A DNA stretch of 64,000 nucleotides from Cognaticolwellia mytili (GTDB taxonomy: Bacteria; Pseudomonadota; Gammaproteobacteria; Enterobacterales; Alteromonadaceae): the NCBI RefSeq assembly GCF_002104475.1, contig NZ_NBOF01000003.1, forward strand, positions 786,192 through 850,191. Reading direction: 5' to 3'. Position 1 is the first letter of the stretch, and every line of letters starts with the position of its first letter. Made by a program: the position numbers and the translations under genes. Shown piece after piece: positions 28,311 to 37,957 of the stretch. The notes below the pieces were generated by a model. That model saw nothing but the letters and a program-made list of their open reading frames with translations. It made no database searches and was not told where the DNA came from.

Positions 28311-28611
28311 TTTTTAGATAAGTGATTAAGGCTTTATTTTATCTGTAGAAAGTTTCGTTATAGTTTTATCTCAAGCGGAACTGTTGCTAACAAGCTTGGC
28401 ATAGCTATAAAGCAGCTCACTGCATAAATTTTACCTTTAGTTGAGTCAAGCTCAGTATCGCAAAGACGCCAACGAGTAAACCTTGTATAATAGCGCGCAA
28501 TAATTAATGAGATCAGTTGCCGTTTGTTCTGCACGACTCAATTAAATTCAACTCTGACAGTCGGATATGACATTTGACTACTACATTCGACAAAACAATA
28601 GGTGAAACCGC
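28311..28611. other. Intergenic region before astE
   Basis: 301 bases with no ORF, terminator or repeat that I can support; presumably holds the astE promoter. Confidence 0.3.
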
Positions 28612-29730
28612 GTGAGTGATTTATCCAATTCAAGTAACCAAACCAATGCCTTCGCATCTGCTTTACAACAAAGCGGTGACTTTTTATCAATAACTCGTGC
28701 CAATGAATGGTCACTGCCAGGCGGCGCTTTCAGTTTTGAAGTTTGTCACCAAGCGTCTCAAACAATGAGTAAAGTTTCGGTATTAGAGACAGGATTAATT
28801 ACCTTCGAACCGATTGATCGTGCAAGTAACCATGACATTGTGCTATCAAGCGCTGTGCATGGTAACGAGACAGCACCAATTGAAATTTGTAGTGATATTA
28901 TTGGTCAGTTAATTCGTGGTGAATTAATACTGGCCGAACGTGTATTATTTATTTTTGGTAACCCAGCATCGATGAACATTGCTGAGCGTTTTGTTGAAGA
29001 AAACATGAATCGCTTGTTCTCTGGTGGCCATTCTCAAGACCAAGGTAATGGCGCAGGTTTAATCAACAAAGAGCGCCATCGTGCTTTGCTCTTAGAAAAT
29101 ACAGTGAGAGCATTCTTTGAAGCAGGCAGTAAATTACCTAGCGCGACTGGCGGCGAACGCCAGCGTAGCCACTATGATTTACATACTGCTATTCGTGCTT
29201 CTAAATGTGATAAATTCGCTGTTTATCCATTCTTGCACGGAGCACCACGCAAGAAAACCCAGTTGCAGTTTTTAAATGCCTGTGGCGTTAGCACCATTTT
29301 ATTGTCGCATTCACCAACAACAACTTTTAGCTATTTCTCGTCGAACGAATTTGGCGCAGACGCTTTTACCGTTGAACTAGGCAAAGTACGTCCGTTTGGT
29401 GAAAATGATATGAACCAGTTTATTCAGGTGCGCGAAACCTTAACTAAGTTCGTTTCGGGCCAAGATCTTGAGTTAATGCCGTACCAAGCAGAAGACTTTA
29501 ACTTGTATGAAATTTCACAAGTTATTGATCGCCACCACGAAGATTTTTCATTAACTTTTGCTGATGATGTTGAAAACTTTACTGATTTCCCACAAGGCCA
29601 TGTATTAGCCATTGATGGTGATGTTGAGGTGAAAACCCAACAAGATGGTGAAGCTATTATTTTCCCAAATGCTAATGTTGCTGTTGGCCAACGCGCAATG
29701 TTAACCGTTACCCCTACAACGCTTGCATAA
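28612..29730 (+). CDS. astE: Succinylglutamate desuccinylase AstE
   Basis: Zinc hydrolase releasing succinate and glutamate, last step of the AST arginine pathway. 372 residues. Zinc ligands are H83 and E86 in VHGNET and H191 in YDLHTAIR; the catalytic Glu is E255 in TVELGKVRPFGEND. The start is GTG, 6 bases after AGGTGA. The other ast genes are not in this window, so this is an orphan astE placed beside dadA and the bkd operon. Confidence 0.93.
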   Translation: MSDLSNSSNQTNAFASALQQSGDFLSITRANEWSLPGGAFSFEVCHQASQTMSKVSVLETGLITFEPIDRASNHDIVLSSAVHGNETAPIEICSDIIGQLIRGELILAERVLFIFGNPASMNIAERFVEENMNRLFSGGHSQDQGNGAGLINKERHRALLLENTVRAFFEAGSKLPSATGGERQRSHYDLHTAIRASKCDKFAVYPFLHGAPRKKTQLQFLNACGVSTILLSHSPTTTFSYFSSNEFGADAFTVELGKVRPFGENDMNQFIQVRETLTKFVSGQDLELMPYQAEDFNLYEISQVIDRHHEDFSLTFADDVENFTDFPQGHVLAIDGDVEVKTQQDGEAIIFPNANVAVGQRAMLTVTPTTLA

Positions 29731-29995
29731 CTAAGCAAATGGTCAACTATTTAGCGGCGAGTGATACTGTAAAGAATTATGCTCGCCGTTAGGTAAATAA
29801 AAGCGCTAACTTTGATCACTAAACTTGTTTTTCAGTTTACGTAAAGGTAAAGTGCTTGCGATTATTACAACCAACAATTCATAACAATGACATAAATATT
29901 CATCTTGCCGTGAAAGCTTCTATACTTTCGGTGGTTAATAATTAATGAATATCAATGTCACCTTGTCATTCAAGGTTAATAAAAAAGAGAAGGCT

Positions 29996-31180
29996 ATGAA
30001 CACTGACATATATAACGAAAGCCCGGTAGTACATCAACCAGCTTTTATTGATGGTCATTCAGTTGAAATTCCAATCCTTAAAATATTGAAACAAGATGGC
30101 AGCATTTATGAAAATGCTATCATGCCAGAAATTGATCGAGAACTTGCCACAAAAACCTACAAAACTCTCGCTTTTCATCGTGTATTAGATGAACGTATGG
30201 TAGCGGCACAGCGCCAAGGTCGCATCAGTTTCTATATGGCAGCACTCGGTGAAGAAGCTGCAAGTGTTGGTGGTGCTGCAGGCCTGAAAGATCAAGATAT
30301 GATCATGGCACAGTATCGTGAACAGGGCGCATTAATGTTTCGTGGCTTTAGCCTTGAAAACTTTATGAACCAAATGTTCAGTAATGAACAAGATTTAGGT
30401 AAAGGTCGTCAGATGCCAATCCATTACGGAAGTAATGAGTTGAACTACATGACGATTTCATCACCGCTAGGTACACAAATTCCACAAGCCGCAGGTTATG
30501 CTTACGGGCAGAAAATGCAAGGTTTAGACGCTGTAACTATCTGTTACTTCGGTGAAGGTGCTGCCTCTGAAGGTGATTTCCATGCCGGTTTAAATATGGC
30601 CGCTGTTCATCAGTCTCCTGTTATTTTCTTCTGTCGTAACAATGGCTACGCTATTTCAACGCCATCAGATGAACAATACGTGGGTAACGGCATTGCATCT
30701 CGCGGTGTTGGTTACGGCATGAAAACACTTCGAATTGACGGTAATGATATTTTAGCGGTAATTGCCGCTGTACAATTAGCGCGTGAATATGCCGTTAAAG
30801 AAGGTAAGCCTGTGCTGATTGAAGCGATGTCTTATCGCTTAGGTGCTCACTCAACGTCTGATGACCCTTCAGGCTACCGTACGCGTGAAGAAGAAGCTAA
30901 ATGGCAAGAACATGATCCCATTCTTCGTATGAAAAACTGGATGTTGGCGCAAGGTTGGTGGGACGAAGTTCAAGAAACCGCATTGTTCGAAAAACTACGT
31001 GATGAAGTTTTAGCAGCAGTTAAAGTATCAGAGAAAATTGATAAGCCACCGGTTGAAGACTTAATTACTGATGTTTACGACCAAGCACCACCATTGTTGC
31101 AAGGTCAGTTGGAACAATTGAAAGTACATATTAAGAAATATCCCGATGCTTATCCATTCACTGCTGGGAGAATTAAGTAA
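29996..31180 (+). CDS. bkdA1: Branched-chain 2-oxoacid dehydrogenase E1 alpha
   Basis: Thiamine diphosphate-dependent decarboxylase subunit acting on the 2-oxoacids from Val, Leu and Ile. The start [17 protein letters not shown] and [22 protein letters not shown] are characteristic of BCKDH E1 alpha rather than PDH. The ThDP motif runs from GEGAASEGD to CRNNGYAIS, and the phosphorylation-loop region [16 protein letters not shown] is conserved. I chose ATG 29996, after GAGAAGG; an in-frame ATG at 29945 would add 17 residues. First gene of a three-gene operon; its TAA overlaps the next ATG by one base. Confidence 0.95.
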   Translation: MNTDIYNESPVVHQPAFIDGHSVEIPILKILKQDGSIYENAIMPEIDRELATKTYKTLAFHRVLDERMVAAQRQGRISFYMAALGEEAASVGGAAGLKDQDMIMAQYREQGALMFRGFSLENFMNQMFSNEQDLGKGRQMPIHYGSNELNYMTISSPLGTQIPQAAGYAYGQKMQGLDAVTICYFGEGAASEGDFHAGLNMAAVHQSPVIFFCRNNGYAISTPSDEQYVGNGIASRGVGYGMKTLRIDGNDILAVIAAVQLAREYAVKEGKPVLIEAMSYRLGAHSTSDDPSGYRTREEEAKWQEHDPILRMKNWMLAQGWWDEVQETALFEKLRDEVLAAVKVSEKIDKPPVEDLITDVYDQAPPLLQGQLEQLKVHIKKYPDAYPFTAGRIK

Positions 31181-32157
31181 TGGCGCAAATGAATTTATTA
31201 CAAGCGATTAATAACGCGCTTGATACAGTAATGGCCGAAAATGATCGTGCAGTTTGTTTTGGTGAAGATGTTGGCCATTTTGGTGGTGTATTTCGCGCAA
31301 CAAGCGGTTTACAAGAGAAATACGGTAAAAGCCGTTGTTTCAACACGCCTTTAGTAGAGCAAGGTGTTATTGGTTTTGCTAATGGTTTAGCAGCTCAAGG
31401 CAGTACGCCAATTGCTGAAATTCAATTTGCGGATTATATTTTTCCAGCCTTTGACCAAATTGTAAATGAGTCAGCTAAATTCCGTTACCGTAGTGGTAAT
31501 GAATTTGATGTAGGTAAGTTAACAATTCGTACGCCATACGGCGGCGGCATTGCCGGTGGTTTGTATCATAGCCAATCACCAGAAGCTTACTTTGCTCATA
31601 CGCCTGGTTTAAAAGTGGTTGTGCCACGTAACCCGTACCAAGCTAAAGGTTTGTTATTGGCGTCAATTCGTGACGACAACCCAGTAGTATTTTTCGAACC
31701 AAAACGCTTATACCGTGCCTCGGTTGGTGAAGTACCTGAAGAAGATTACCAATTGCCACTAGGTAAAGCTGAAGTTGTTCAACAAGGTAGTGACATCACG
31801 TTATTAGCTTGGGGCGCTCAAATGGAAATCGTTGAGAAAGCGGCTGAATTAGCTGCTGCTGATGGTATTTCATGTGAAATTATCGATTTACGTACTATTT
31901 TACCTTGGGACGTAGAAACGGTTGCAAATTCTGTGACTAAAACAGGTCGTTTTGTTGTTAGCCAAGAAGCACCATTAACAGCAGGTTTTGCTAGTGAAAT
32001 TGCCGCCACTATTCAACAAGAATGTTTCTTGCATTTAGAAGCGCCGATTGCTCGTGTATGTGGCATGGACACACCATACCCATTAGCGCTTGAAAAAGAA
32101 TACGTTGCAGATCACTTGAAGATCTATGAAGCAATTAAAAACAGTATGACTTACTAG
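31180..32157 (+). CDS. bkdA2: Branched-chain 2-oxoacid dehydrogenase E1 beta
   Basis: Partner of E1 alpha in the alpha2-beta2 decarboxylase. 325 residues. The N-terminal pyrimidine-binding half has [23 protein letters not shown] and [20 protein letters not shown]. The C-terminal transketolase domain begins near [15 protein letters not shown] and includes [12 protein letters not shown]. It overlaps the alpha gene by one base and is followed 11 bases later by the E2 gene, indicating translational coupling. Confidence 0.95.
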   Translation: MAQMNLLQAINNALDTVMAENDRAVCFGEDVGHFGGVFRATSGLQEKYGKSRCFNTPLVEQGVIGFANGLAAQGSTPIAEIQFADYIFPAFDQIVNESAKFRYRSGNEFDVGKLTIRTPYGGGIAGGLYHSQSPEAYFAHTPGLKVVVPRNPYQAKGLLLASIRDDNPVVFFEPKRLYRASVGEVPEEDYQLPLGKAEVVQQGSDITLLAWGAQMEIVEKAAELAAADGISCEIIDLRTILPWDVETVANSVTKTGRFVVSQEAPLTAGFASEIAATIQQECFLHLEAPIARVCGMDTPYPLALEKEYVADHLKIYEAIKNSMTY

Positions 32158-32168
32158 GATTTTAGAGC

Positions 32169-33740
32169 ATGAGCATTGATTTTATATTACCAGATATTGG
32201 TGAAGGTATCGTTGAATGTGAACTGGTTGAATGGCTAGTAGCAGAAGGCGATGTGATTGCAGAAGATCAGCCCGTGGCTGACGTAATGACAGACAAAGCT
32301 TTAGTACAAATTCCGGCAATGCATTCAGGCGTTGTTGATAAGCTTTATTACGCCAAAGGCGACATTGCGAAAGTACACTCGCCATTGTTTGCTATGACAC
32401 CTGAAGGTGAAAGCGCATCTGTTGCAGCTGAAGTACCAGTGGCACAAGCGGTTATTGAAAGTGCACCAGTTGCTTCAGGTACACAAGTAGAAGACTTTAT
32501 CTTACCTGATATTGGTGAAGGTATTGTTGAGTGTGAATTAGTTGAATGGCTAGTTGCTGAAGGTGATGTGATTGAAGAAGATCAACCGATTGCTGATGTC
32601 ATGACGGATAAAGCTTTAGTACAAATTCCAGCTATGCATAATGGTACGGTTGTTAAACTTTATTATGCTAAAGGTGAAATTGCTAAAGTACATTCGCCCT
32701 TGTTTGCAATAGAAGTTGCGGTTGAAATTTCCTCAACAGAGCAAGCCGTTGTTTCTGCCCCTATAGCTGAAGCACCGAAAACGTCAGCGCCAAAAGCACA
32801 AATACCAGCAAAATCAGCAACATCACCAGTGCAAGTCGTTGCAGCAAAAGTTGTTAATGAAAAAGCGGTAGCAAGCCCAGCAGTGCGTCGTGTTGCTCGT
32901 GAGCTTAATGTGAATATTCATCAAGTTCCAGGTAGTGGCAAAAAAGGCCGTGTTTATAAAGAAGATGTCGTTGCTTTTAATGAAGCGCCGGCTGTTTCTG
33001 CAGCAGCGGCGGTAGTTACTGGAGCTGCTTCAGGTGGCACACGTGTTGAGCCTATTCGTGGTATTAAAGCGGTAATGGCAAAAGCTATGGTTAATTCCGT
33101 ATCGACTATTCCTCACTTTACTTACTGTGAAGAAATCGATATGACTAATTTGATTAAATTGCGTGGCGAACTTAAAGAAGTTTATGTTAAGCAAGATATC
33201 AAATTAACCATGATGCCTTTCTTTATGAAAGCTATGTCGTTAGCGTTAAAACAATTTCCGTTAGTGAATACACAAGTTAATGAAGATTGCACAGAGCTAA
33301 CTTATTTTGACGACCATAATATTGGGATGGCGGTTGACTCGAAGGTGGGCTTATTAGTACCAAATGTTAAACAAGTACAAACTAAATCTATTCTAGACTT
33401 AGCTAGCGATATTACACGTTTAACCAATGACGCACGTTCAGGCCGAGTACCTGCGGCTGATTTGAAAGGTGGTACTATCACTATTTCAAATATTGGCGCA
33501 ATTGGTGGTACGGTGGCAACGCCTATTATCAATAAACCAGAGTCTGCAATTGTTGCCTTAGGTAAACTTCAAAAATTACCACGCTTTAATGATAAAGGTG
33601 AAGTTGAAGCGCGTTCAATTATGCAAGTTAGCTGGTCTGGCGACCATCGCATTATTGACGGCGGCACAATTGCTCGTTTTTGCAACTTGTGGAAGTCATT
33701 CCTTGAAGAACCAAGCAACATGCTAGTGCATATGTCTTAG
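32169..33740 (+). CDS. bkdB: Branched-chain 2-oxoacid dehydrogenase E2 (dihydrolipoyl acyltransferase), two lipoyl domains
   Basis: Core acyltransferase of the complex, 523 residues. Two lipoyl domains (about 4-77 and 109-182) carry the modified Lys in TDKAL (K43 and K148). An Ala/Pro-rich linker leads to the E1/E3-binding domain (about 235-270, SPAVRRVARELNVNIHQVPG), then the catalytic domain with DHRIIDGG (H493, D497). Two lipoyl domains rather than one is common in marine gammaproteobacteria. No E3 gene follows; the lipoamide dehydrogenase must be encoded elsewhere. A terminator closes the operon. Confidence 0.95.
   Translation: MSIDFILPDIGEGIVECELVEWLVAEGDVIAEDQPVADVMTDKALVQIPAMHSGVVDKLYYAKGDIAKVHSPLFAMTPEGESASVAAEVPVAQAVIESAPVASGTQVEDFILPDIGEGIVECELVEWLVAEGDVIEEDQPIADVMTDKALVQIPAMHNGTVVKLYYAKGEIAKVHSPLFAIEVAVEISSTEQAVVSAPIAEAPKTSAPKAQIPAKSATSPVQVVAAKVVNEKAVASPAVRRVARELNVNIHQVPGSGKKGRVYKEDVVAFNEAPAVSAAAAVVTGAASGGTRVEPIRGIKAVMAKAMVNSVSTIPHFTYCEEIDMTNLIKLRGELKEVYVKQDIKLTMMPFFMKAMSLALKQFPLVNTQVNEDCTELTYFDDHNIGMAVDSKVGLLVPNVKQVQTKSILDLASDITRLTNDARSGRVPAADLKGGTITISNIGAIGGTVATPIINKPESAIVALGKLQKLPRFNDKGEVEARSIMQVSWSGDHRIIDGGTIARFCNLWKSFLEEPSNMLVHMS
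32181..32711 (+). repeat. Internal duplication: two near-identical lipoyl-domain segments in bkdB
   Basis: 32181-32396 and 32496-32711 encode almost the same domain (IGEGIVECELVEWLVAEGDV in both), differing mostly at silent third positions. This points to an in-frame duplication kept similar by selection or conversion. Confidence 0.8.
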
Positions 33741-33787
33741 ACTGTATGATTTAATACCTAGCATTTACCGGTGTTAACGTTATTAAG

Positions 33788-33815
33788 AAGCCTGCTTTAT
33801 CGCAGGCTTTTTTAT
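33788..33815 (+). terminator. Terminator of the bkd operon
   Basis: Stem AAGCCTGC/GCAGGCTT (33788-33795 and 33802-33809, 6-base loop) followed by TTTTTA. Confidence 0.88.
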
Positions 33816-33820
33816 GTACA

Positions 33821-33889
33821 GGAAGTACGATATGCCTCGCTCATATGGCCTTTCATAGCCATCCTTGGCTACAAGGCATTAATACTTCC
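33821..33889. repeat. Imperfect 69-base inverted repeat, candidate dispersed element
   Basis: Outer arms ggaagta/tacttcc, middle arms atgcct/aggcat (33832-33837 and 33874-33879), and an inner atggc/gccat hairpin. It lies just after the bkd terminator. It has the look of the small palindromic intergenic repeats found in Alteromonadales. No second copy was seen in this window. Confidence 0.45.
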
Positions 33890-34075
33890 ATGTATGTCGA
33901 TGTGAAAGAGAGGCGATATCAAGTTCTTTTCAAATATTCTACCTTTATGACAACGCTGCGAAACCTAAGTTAATTTTCTGCATTATTCATAAATAATGTG
34001 TAATAAGTGATATCAATTAATATTGAATTCAATGATAATTTATTTGAAATTAGGCGTTTGCTATAAGGAAAGTAA

Positions 34076-35905
34076 ATGGCAGAAAAGAAACTCCAGCACT
34101 TTTACATCGCCGAAGAACAATCGATTTACCTGCTTAACCATGAAGATGCTACTAAGTTAAAGCAATGGGTTGAACTTTGTCAGCAACAACTTGGCTTGTT
34201 GGGTTATCAAAATATTTCGTTAATCGGTAAAGGTGCGTACGGCTTTGTATTTGGTGGTGAAGACGAGCATGGACAATCACAGGTTTTTAAATTCTCTCGA
34301 ATCAACTTACCACAACATGTACAAGATCGTTTAGCCGAAGAAGCTGAAATTCAAGCGCAGTTAGCGCATAGTCGCATTCCTCAGATCATTGAATACTATA
34401 AAATCAAACGCCAATCCATTGTTCATATGCAAAGAGCCCCAGGCATTGATCTTGAGCAGCTATCACATAAGCGTGGCCCTTTACCTGCTGAATTGGTTAT
34501 AAAAATAGCCTTACAACTTGCTGATATATTGAGCTATTTACGTGATGTTAGTCAGCATACTAAAGGCAAGCCATATGTGCATGGTGATATTAAACCTTCG
34601 AATGTGGTTTTTGATCCTGAAACTGAAAAAGTATATTTGGTTGATTGGGGCTCTGCCGTTACTGCACAACTTGATGTCCAAGGACAAACAACGGCAAATA
34701 ACATCATGGATTTGATGAGCAGTGATTTACAAAACAGCAATGCGCGTTTGGGTGATGTTTATTTTATTGGCCCTGAGCAAATTAATGGTGAGATGTCATC
34801 GCCTCGCTTTGATGAGCAAGGGCTAGCGGCGACATTATACGCTATCGCATCAGGGCAATCTTGTCGCTATGGTAGTGCGGTGATCACACCTTCATCTTTA
34901 GGTTTACCTAAGTTGTTAGCGCAAGTGTTAGAAGGGATGTTGAGTAGTGATAGAACGATGCGTAATAAAGCTGGCGACTATTTTTTTAAACACCTTCACT
35001 TACTTAAAAATATGGTATTGGCTGATCCGCCATTAGCGATTAACATTGTACCTTTAGTACCGGTGTGGTGCAAAAATTATAATAAAGACATTGATACGGT
35101 TGTGTATGGTTCACGTAAATCTTTTTTAAGAGAATCGTCTGGTAAAGAACAGTTAGATGATATTGATGATGTGCAATTAGAAAAATATTACAAAAACTAC
35201 CTGATGGGCATGGGTGATACGGAAAAAGCATTTGTTGCGGCGGTAAGCCGTTTAGCGAACTTTCCTGTCGTGGGTGGCTTGGCGGTGCGTTGGGAAAAAG
35301 ACGGGGTTTATATTGATTCAAACTTGTCGCTATTTGATCCCAAATTAAAGGCGTCATTTCAAAGTGCAGTGAATAACATGGTGCGACTTGCTCAAGGTAT
35401 ATTTAGAGTTGGTGTATTTAAAAGTTGTTTGTTTGACGCGCGTAATACTTTGCACGTAGAACGAGAAAGCGATGCTATACCATTTCAAGCTAGCCCAGAA
35501 CAGGTAATAAAATATGATGTCAGTGATGTTGCTGATATAGATGATGTAACTCGTTTACATTCTTATTTTGAAGATGGAAAAGATCCTGATGAATACCTAT
35601 ATTTGCCAGACGAAATTATGGTGGTATTGGCAAGAATGAATCAGATTCATCATACCGGTTGTATCATTTTTGAAGTATTACCTAAGCATTTGAAAATTCA
35701 TAGTTACCTTATGTTACTAAATCACGATAAAGAAGCAGAGTTTAAACAATGTTTGGTGGAAATATTACAGTTATTACCGACAATAACGGGCTTTGGCATT
35801 TCAGGTTTTATGAAGCTACCTTATAAAGACACACGATTTTTTGAACATATAAATGTACTACCTGATAAGTTTTATCCAAGAAATCCCAAAAATTCAAAAA
35901 TATAA
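34076..35905 (+). CDS. Hanks-type Ser/Thr protein kinase with a large unassigned C-terminal region
   Basis: 609 residues, cytoplasmic, no transmembrane helix. The kinase domain (about 45-320) has the glycine loop GKGAYGFVFGG (51-61), Lys72 in FKFSR, the catalytic loop HGDIKPSN (D171, K173, N176) and DWG (D190) in place of DFG. The usual HRD Arg is Gly, so it is a non-RD kinase, which often do not need activation-loop phosphorylation. Residues about 330-609 match no domain I recognise and have mixed alpha/beta character. A VOC-family gene follows 13 bases downstream and is probably co-transcribed. Confidence 0.85.
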   Translation: MAEKKLQHFYIAEEQSIYLLNHEDATKLKQWVELCQQQLGLLGYQNISLIGKGAYGFVFGGEDEHGQSQVFKFSRINLPQHVQDRLAEEAEIQAQLAHSRIPQIIEYYKIKRQSIVHMQRAPGIDLEQLSHKRGPLPAELVIKIALQLADILSYLRDVSQHTKGKPYVHGDIKPSNVVFDPETEKVYLVDWGSAVTAQLDVQGQTTANNIMDLMSSDLQNSNARLGDVYFIGPEQINGEMSSPRFDEQGLAATLYAIASGQSCRYGSAVITPSSLGLPKLLAQVLEGMLSSDRTMRNKAGDYFFKHLHLLKNMVLADPPLAINIVPLVPVWCKNYNKDIDTVVYGSRKSFLRESSGKEQLDDIDDVQLEKYYKNYLMGMGDTEKAFVAAVSRLANFPVVGGLAVRWEKDGVYIDSNLSLFDPKLKASFQSAVNNMVRLAQGIFRVGVFKSCLFDARNTLHVERESDAIPFQASPEQVIKYDVSDVADIDDVTRLHSYFEDGKDPDEYLYLPDEIMVVLARMNQIHHTGCIIFEVLPKHLKIHSYLMLLNHDKEAEFKQCLVEILQLLPTITGFGISGFMKLPYKDTRFFEHINVLPDKFYPRNPKNSKI

Positions 35906-35918
35906 ATGGAGATAACTA

Positions 35919-36299
35919 ATGAGCGACAACAAAATTGGCACAATGGCATGGCTTGATTTGTCTGTAGACAACGCTGAAAGCGTTAAGTCTTTCTATGAAG
36001 ATGTAATTGGCTGGAAAAGTGAAAATGTATCGATGGGCGATTATGATGATTACGTCATGCTTGAGCCTATTAATGGCGAGGCGGTAAGTGGCATTTGTCA
36101 TGCTCAGGGTGTAAATAAGAATTTACCGCCTATGTGGTTACCGTATTTCTTAGTTGCAGATATTGAAGCGTCAATTGTCGCTGTTAAGGCTAATGGCGGC
36201 GTGTTAATAACCGAAATAAAATCTATGGGTAGTGACAAGTATGCGGTAATTAAAGATCCCGCTGCTGCGGTTTGTGCTATTTATCAAAAAGTACTTTGA
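35919..36299 (+). CDS. VOC-superfamily (glyoxalase/bleomycin-resistance-like) protein
   Basis: 126 residues of the vicinal-oxygen-chelate fold: MAWLDLSVDNAESVKSFYEDVIGWKSENV at the start, a second beta-alpha unit around YFLVADIEASIVAVKANGGV, and the closing YAVIKDPAAAVCAIYQK. These proteins are metal enzymes or binding proteins; activity cannot be told. GGAGA precedes the ATG, and only 13 bases separate it from the kinase gene, so the two probably form an operon. Confidence 0.88.
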   Translation: MSDNKIGTMAWLDLSVDNAESVKSFYEDVIGWKSENVSMGDYDDYVMLEPINGEAVSGICHAQGVNKNLPPMWLPYFLVADIEASIVAVKANGGVLITEIKSMGSDKYAVIKDPAAAVCAIYQKVL

Positions 36300-36481
36300 G
36301 TGTTTATTGTGACATTGACCTTGCTATAATAATTGTTTAACTACCCAGGTTATATACTCATTTGGATATAAAACCCTCATTATCTCTAGCCTAGCTAAAT
36401 GTATGATTGATATTTTAGCTTTATAATAGATTATTATTTTTAATAAAACGAGTGAGGAATTATTGTGGTAGTGAGCAGGTA

Positions 36482-36834
36482 TTATTTTAGAAGCTTTTTA
36501 ACTTCTACTTGAATATGGCTAATTAGCCAATCTGTTAGAAAATAAAGTAATTCTTTAAAAATGATTTTAACGCTTTCCAATGCAATGATCCGATCTAATT
36601 CTTCAGTAAAGTGTTTATGCTGTAGGTGATGAAGTAAAAAATATGCTTCTTCTGCTTGAAAGTGCAGCTTAATGTAATCATAAAGCTATTTTAAACAGTG
36701 TTGAGATAATGCAGGTTGCTTTGTTATTATCAATGTTACAAGCAAAGTCATTGATATAATTAATTAATCTTTTTATATTGAGAATCAATGTTCTTTATTC
36801 CATGTTCACAGTTCCAAGCTCACAAGTTACTTAT
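36482..36834 (-). pseudogene. Decayed bacteriohemerythrin gene
   Basis: The minus strand spells a hemerythrin in three frames. From 36834: AWNCEHGIKNIDSQYKK, with ATA at the expected start codon and a TGA near the start. The next frame gives LINYINDFACNIDNNKATC...LFKIAL, and the last YDYIKLHFQAEEAYFLLHHLQHKHF...FLTDWLISHIQVEVKKLLK to a TAA at 36482-36484. Two frameshifts (near 36768 and 36680), one in-frame stop, and two lost ligands (first His to Tyr, last Asp to Val) show it is dead. It lies in the 605-base gap between the VOC and patatin genes; 36300-36481 shows nothing else. Confidence 0.75.
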
Positions 36835-36904
36835 CCCAAACTACTAAATAATTTTTTGATATAACCTTACTAGTTCATTAGCACACGTGGTTCATAATTT
36901 AGCG

Positions 36905-37954
36905 CTACTCTATCAGTTTAATATTTTCTATATTTGATGTGGCTACCATTTTTGCAAATTCATCAGCCAAAATATCGGACTCTTTTAATACGGTTTGCCA
37001 ATATTTTATCCGTGTTGCTGCGTCTAAATTAGTAAAATCTTTCCTATCGGGAATTTTTCCAAATGGTAAACGAGCAATAAATTCTTTAGATGGTACTAAC
37101 ATCACAGTATTTTGGTAATGCTTCACACTCACTTTTCGTGCTAAATTTTTATCAAACCAACCCGCTTTAGGCGTTGGAGAGAAGTGTGGGTAAAGTGTTA
37201 AACCAGCATTTGGCGATATACCAACGTCAAAATGGTAATCAATAATTCCGCCATCGCGATACATGCCTTTAGGGGAGCCAGTTATATCTCTAATACCCTT
37301 CATTACTATCGGTATAGAGCCTGAGGCTAGTAGAGCTAAAGATAAATTTTTCTGGTTAAGTGCTTGATATTGGCTATTGAAATTAAAGTCATCCTTGATG
37401 GTCAATTGGCTTGTTGGGTGATGATAAACAAAGCGTTGATATTGTTTAGCCAGCAAACCTCGGTTAACTTGATTCAACGCCATGCTGGAAATTAGACCAA
37501 ATAATAGCGGTAACTTGTGCTCAAAAGCCGTTAAACCATGGCATTTAGCGACAATAAAGTGTGCTTTAAATACTTTATTGTTAATTATTTCTTCACAGCC
37601 GTTATCACCTAATACTTCATCGAGTAAAGCAACGGCTTTCTCGGTAATTTCTTTTGCGTTAGCAGTTGAAGAATAGGTTGTTTGTGAGTACAAAGTAGCT
37701 AGACGGGTGATAGCGGCAACAGGGTTTTGCTGGCTAAGGGCGGCAAATCGAAATGCGCCGGCAGAAGAACCGATTAAATTTAATTCAGCTGTCCGGTCTT
37801 TAAAATACTCACCAAATAAATATTTGTCTAAACCAAATAATGAAAACCACTTAGGTCCACCACTTGCGCCTAGCATAGTGGTAAAGAGTTCTTGTTTGAA
37901 ACCTTGTTCTTGGATGGTTTTTAAGGCGTTTTCGCCGGCATAAATTTCTAGCAT
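36905..37954 (-). CDS. Patatin-like phospholipase family protein
   Basis: 349 residues without a signal peptide. The patatin Ser-Asp dyad is visible: GSSAGAFR (GxSxG, about 62-66) and RDGGIID (DGG, about 234-236), with an anion-hole glycine stretch GASGGPKW (about 29-36). A lipid acyl hydrolase is expected. Its start follows the stop of the upstream M1-like peptidase by only 3 bases, so the two are translationally linked. Substrate unknown. Confidence 0.88.
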   Translation of the reverse strand: MLEIYAGENALKTIQEQGFKQELFTTMLGASGGPKWFSLFGLDKYLFGEYFKDRTAELNLIGSSAGAFRFAALSQQNPVAAITRLATLYSQTTYSSTANAKEITEKAVALLDEVLGDNGCEEIINNKVFKAHFIVAKCHGLTAFEHKLPLLFGLISSMALNQVNRGLLAKQYQRFVYHHPTSQLTIKDDFNFNSQYQALNQKNLSLALLASGSIPIVMKGIRDITGSPKGMYRDGGIIDYHFDVGISPNAGLTLYPHFSPTPKAGWFDKNLARKVSVKHYQNTVMLVPSKEFIARLPFGKIPDRKDFTNLDAATRIKYWQTVLKESDILADEFAKMVATSNIENIKLIE

Positions 37955-37957
37955 AAT

